Of a DNA stretch of 5,757 nucleotides, positions 5,255-5,757 are shown piece after piece (position 1 is the stretch's first letter; each line of letters begins with the position of its first letter). The position numbers were made by a program, and so were the translations under genes. Source of the DNA: an uncultured Eubacteriales bacterium (GTDB taxonomy: Bacteria; Bacillota_A; Clostridia; Christensenellales; Aristaeellaceae); assembly GCA_902775835.1 (NCBI GenBank), contig CACYNZ010000242.1:1-5757 (forward strand). The letters run 5' to 3'. The notes beneath the pieces were generated by a model. The model saw only the letters and a program-made list of their open reading frames with translations, made no database searches and was not told where the DNA came from.

Positions 5255-5352
5255 GGTGATGGTCGATTGAGGTTATATCCGCAACTTTTCTTATAAGCTG
5301 TTTTTTGGGCCTCTAAGGATAGTTATAGAAATAACTGTCATCGACCATCACC
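5255..5352. repeat. 13-bp inverted repeat flanking an AT-rich centre, candidate origin or control site
   Basis: GGTGATGGTCGAT (5255-5267) and its exact reverse complement ATCGACCATCACC (5340-5352) flank 72 bp that are AT-rich and contain the palindrome CTTATAAG (5290-5297) and a second hairpin (5318-5339). It occupies most of the 134-bp gap between the primase and VRR-NUC genes. The P4 alpha primase recognises GGTGAACAG-type repeats at its origin, so GGTGA-containing arms beside a P4-type primase suggest a replication origin or primase-binding site. This is inference; an RNA structure controlling the downstream genes is also possible. No T tract suggests a terminator. Confidence 0.5.
5318..5339. 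repeat. Short hairpin nested in the primase/VRR-NUC gap
   Basis: AGTTAT (5321-5326) and ATAACT (5331-5336) are perfect arms around AGAA; on the plus strand the stem extends to 9 bp (5318-5339) with one G-U pair. Neither strand has a following T run, so it is not a terminator. It lies next to the right arm of the larger inverted repeat and may be part of the same structured element. Confidence 0.5.
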
Positions 5353-5360
5353 CTTCCGGT

Positions 5361-5757
5361 TCAGCTCTTCAAAAAGTCAGACTTCAAGCGGATTCCACGG
5401 ACAATGACACCAGTCTTGGTGCGCTTCTTCTCAAAACCGGCAAGCTCAATGGCCGTATAGAAATCCGTCGTGCTGCGGATATACTCACCGACCTGGGTGC
5501 AGTAGGCGCGATATTCGTTGTAGAACTCGCCGGACTTGGCGGTATAGGTCGGATCAATCTCACAGCATTCCTCCAGGAACTGCGCAAGCCAGTCGTTGTT
5601 TTCCTTATACCGCCTGATCGCCTCCACCACGACCTTGGGCTGCGATATCCTGTAATCCTTGGCGATCACCCTGCGGGCACCTTCGATAATCCACGACAGG
5701 ATCGCCCCGCCGCATTTCTTATACAGGTAGTCCGCGTAATTCTTGATGTCGCTGTTG
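5361..5757 (-). CDS. P4-family phage DNA primase/helicase (C-terminal end, cut by window edge)
   Basis: The last 131 codons of a larger protein that continues beyond the right edge. The frame runs from the edge without a stop and reads NSDIKNYADYLYKKCGG at its start, then AILSWIIEGARRV and NNDWLAQFLEECCEIDP, and ends RTKTGVIVRGIRLKSD. This matches the C-terminal helical and winged-helix region of phage/plasmid primases of the P4 alpha type (D5-like), which prime and unwind DNA at the phage origin. The primase and Walker motifs lie outside the window and cannot be checked. A GTG at 5669 should not be taken as the start, because the open frame upstream carries clear family sequence. It is the most upstream gene visible in the minus-strand replication operon. 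Confidence 0.92.
   Translation of the reverse strand, partial: NSDIKNYADYLYKKCGGAILSWIIEGARRVIAKDYRISQPKVVVEAIRRYKENNDWLAQFLEECCEIDPTYTAKSGEFYNEYRAYCTQVGEYIRSTTDFYTAIELAGFEKKRTKTGVIVRGIRLKSDFLKS

Noticed and set aside
5286..5311. Possible plus-strand terminator formed by CTTATAAG and a following T6 run
   Set aside because: The palindrome is only 8 bp with no loop and is AT-rich, so it would not form a stable terminator hairpin.
1..5757. CRISPR array, tRNA, rRNA or insertion sequence
   Set aside because: No regularly spaced repeats, no tRNA-like cloverleaf with a TTCRANYC arm, no transposase motif and no terminal inverted repeats were seen.

Overview
The window looks like part of a prophage, or a cos-type temperate phage genome, from a moderately GC-rich Firmicute, most likely a gut clostridium of the Oscillospiraceae/Lachnospiraceae kind. 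The evidence is strong AGGAGG-type ribosome binding sites, short overlapping genes, and a minus-strand gene order typical of clostridial prophages: P4-type primase, VRR-NUC nuclease, SNF2-like helicase, small protein, DUF1492-type regulator, HNH nuclease, P27-type terminase small subunit. The host assignment is an inference from style; no host gene is present.

Layout in the direction of phage transcription (minus strand, right to left). The end of the P4-family primase (5361-5757, partial) is followed by a 134-bp gap holding a 13-bp inverted repeat around an AT-rich centre. Then come the VRR-NUC gene (4945-5226), the helicase (3612-4964), a possible 17-codon micro-ORF (3562-3615), a 64-aa phage protein (3353-3547) and a DUF1492 regulator (2941-3363), joined by overlaps or short gaps. 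Next is a regulatory block: a likely promoter (2896-2924) followed about 10 bp after its predicted start by a strong intrinsic terminator (2848-2880). After it come the HNH nuclease (2396-2755), a GC-rich inverted repeat that may be part of the cos/packaging region (2337-2383), and, about 2 kb further on, the start of the terminase small subunit (1-321, partial).

Between the putative cos region and the terminase gene sits a self-contained two-gene cassette on the opposite (plus) strand. It has its own promoter (370-397), a 493-aa protein with an N-terminal Xre-like helix-turn-helix and a large unrecognised remainder (442-1923), a 110-aa protein with one C-terminal glycine-rich membrane segment overlapping it by 8 nt (1916-2248), and its own terminator with a GAAA tetraloop (2259-2290). 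Phage replication or packaging does not need such genes. Position, strand, independent expression and lower GC suggest cargo expressed in the lysogen. The pairing of a cytoplasmic DNA-binding or sensing protein with a small membrane protein makes it the best candidate here for an undescribed defence, superinfection-exclusion or lysogenic-conversion system. Function is not shown by the sequence.

Together, the right half supplies replication and recombination functions, the DUF1492 protein probably turns on the late promoter next to it, and HNH, cos and terminase form the packaging module. Late transcription towards the terminase would run antisense through the whole cassette.
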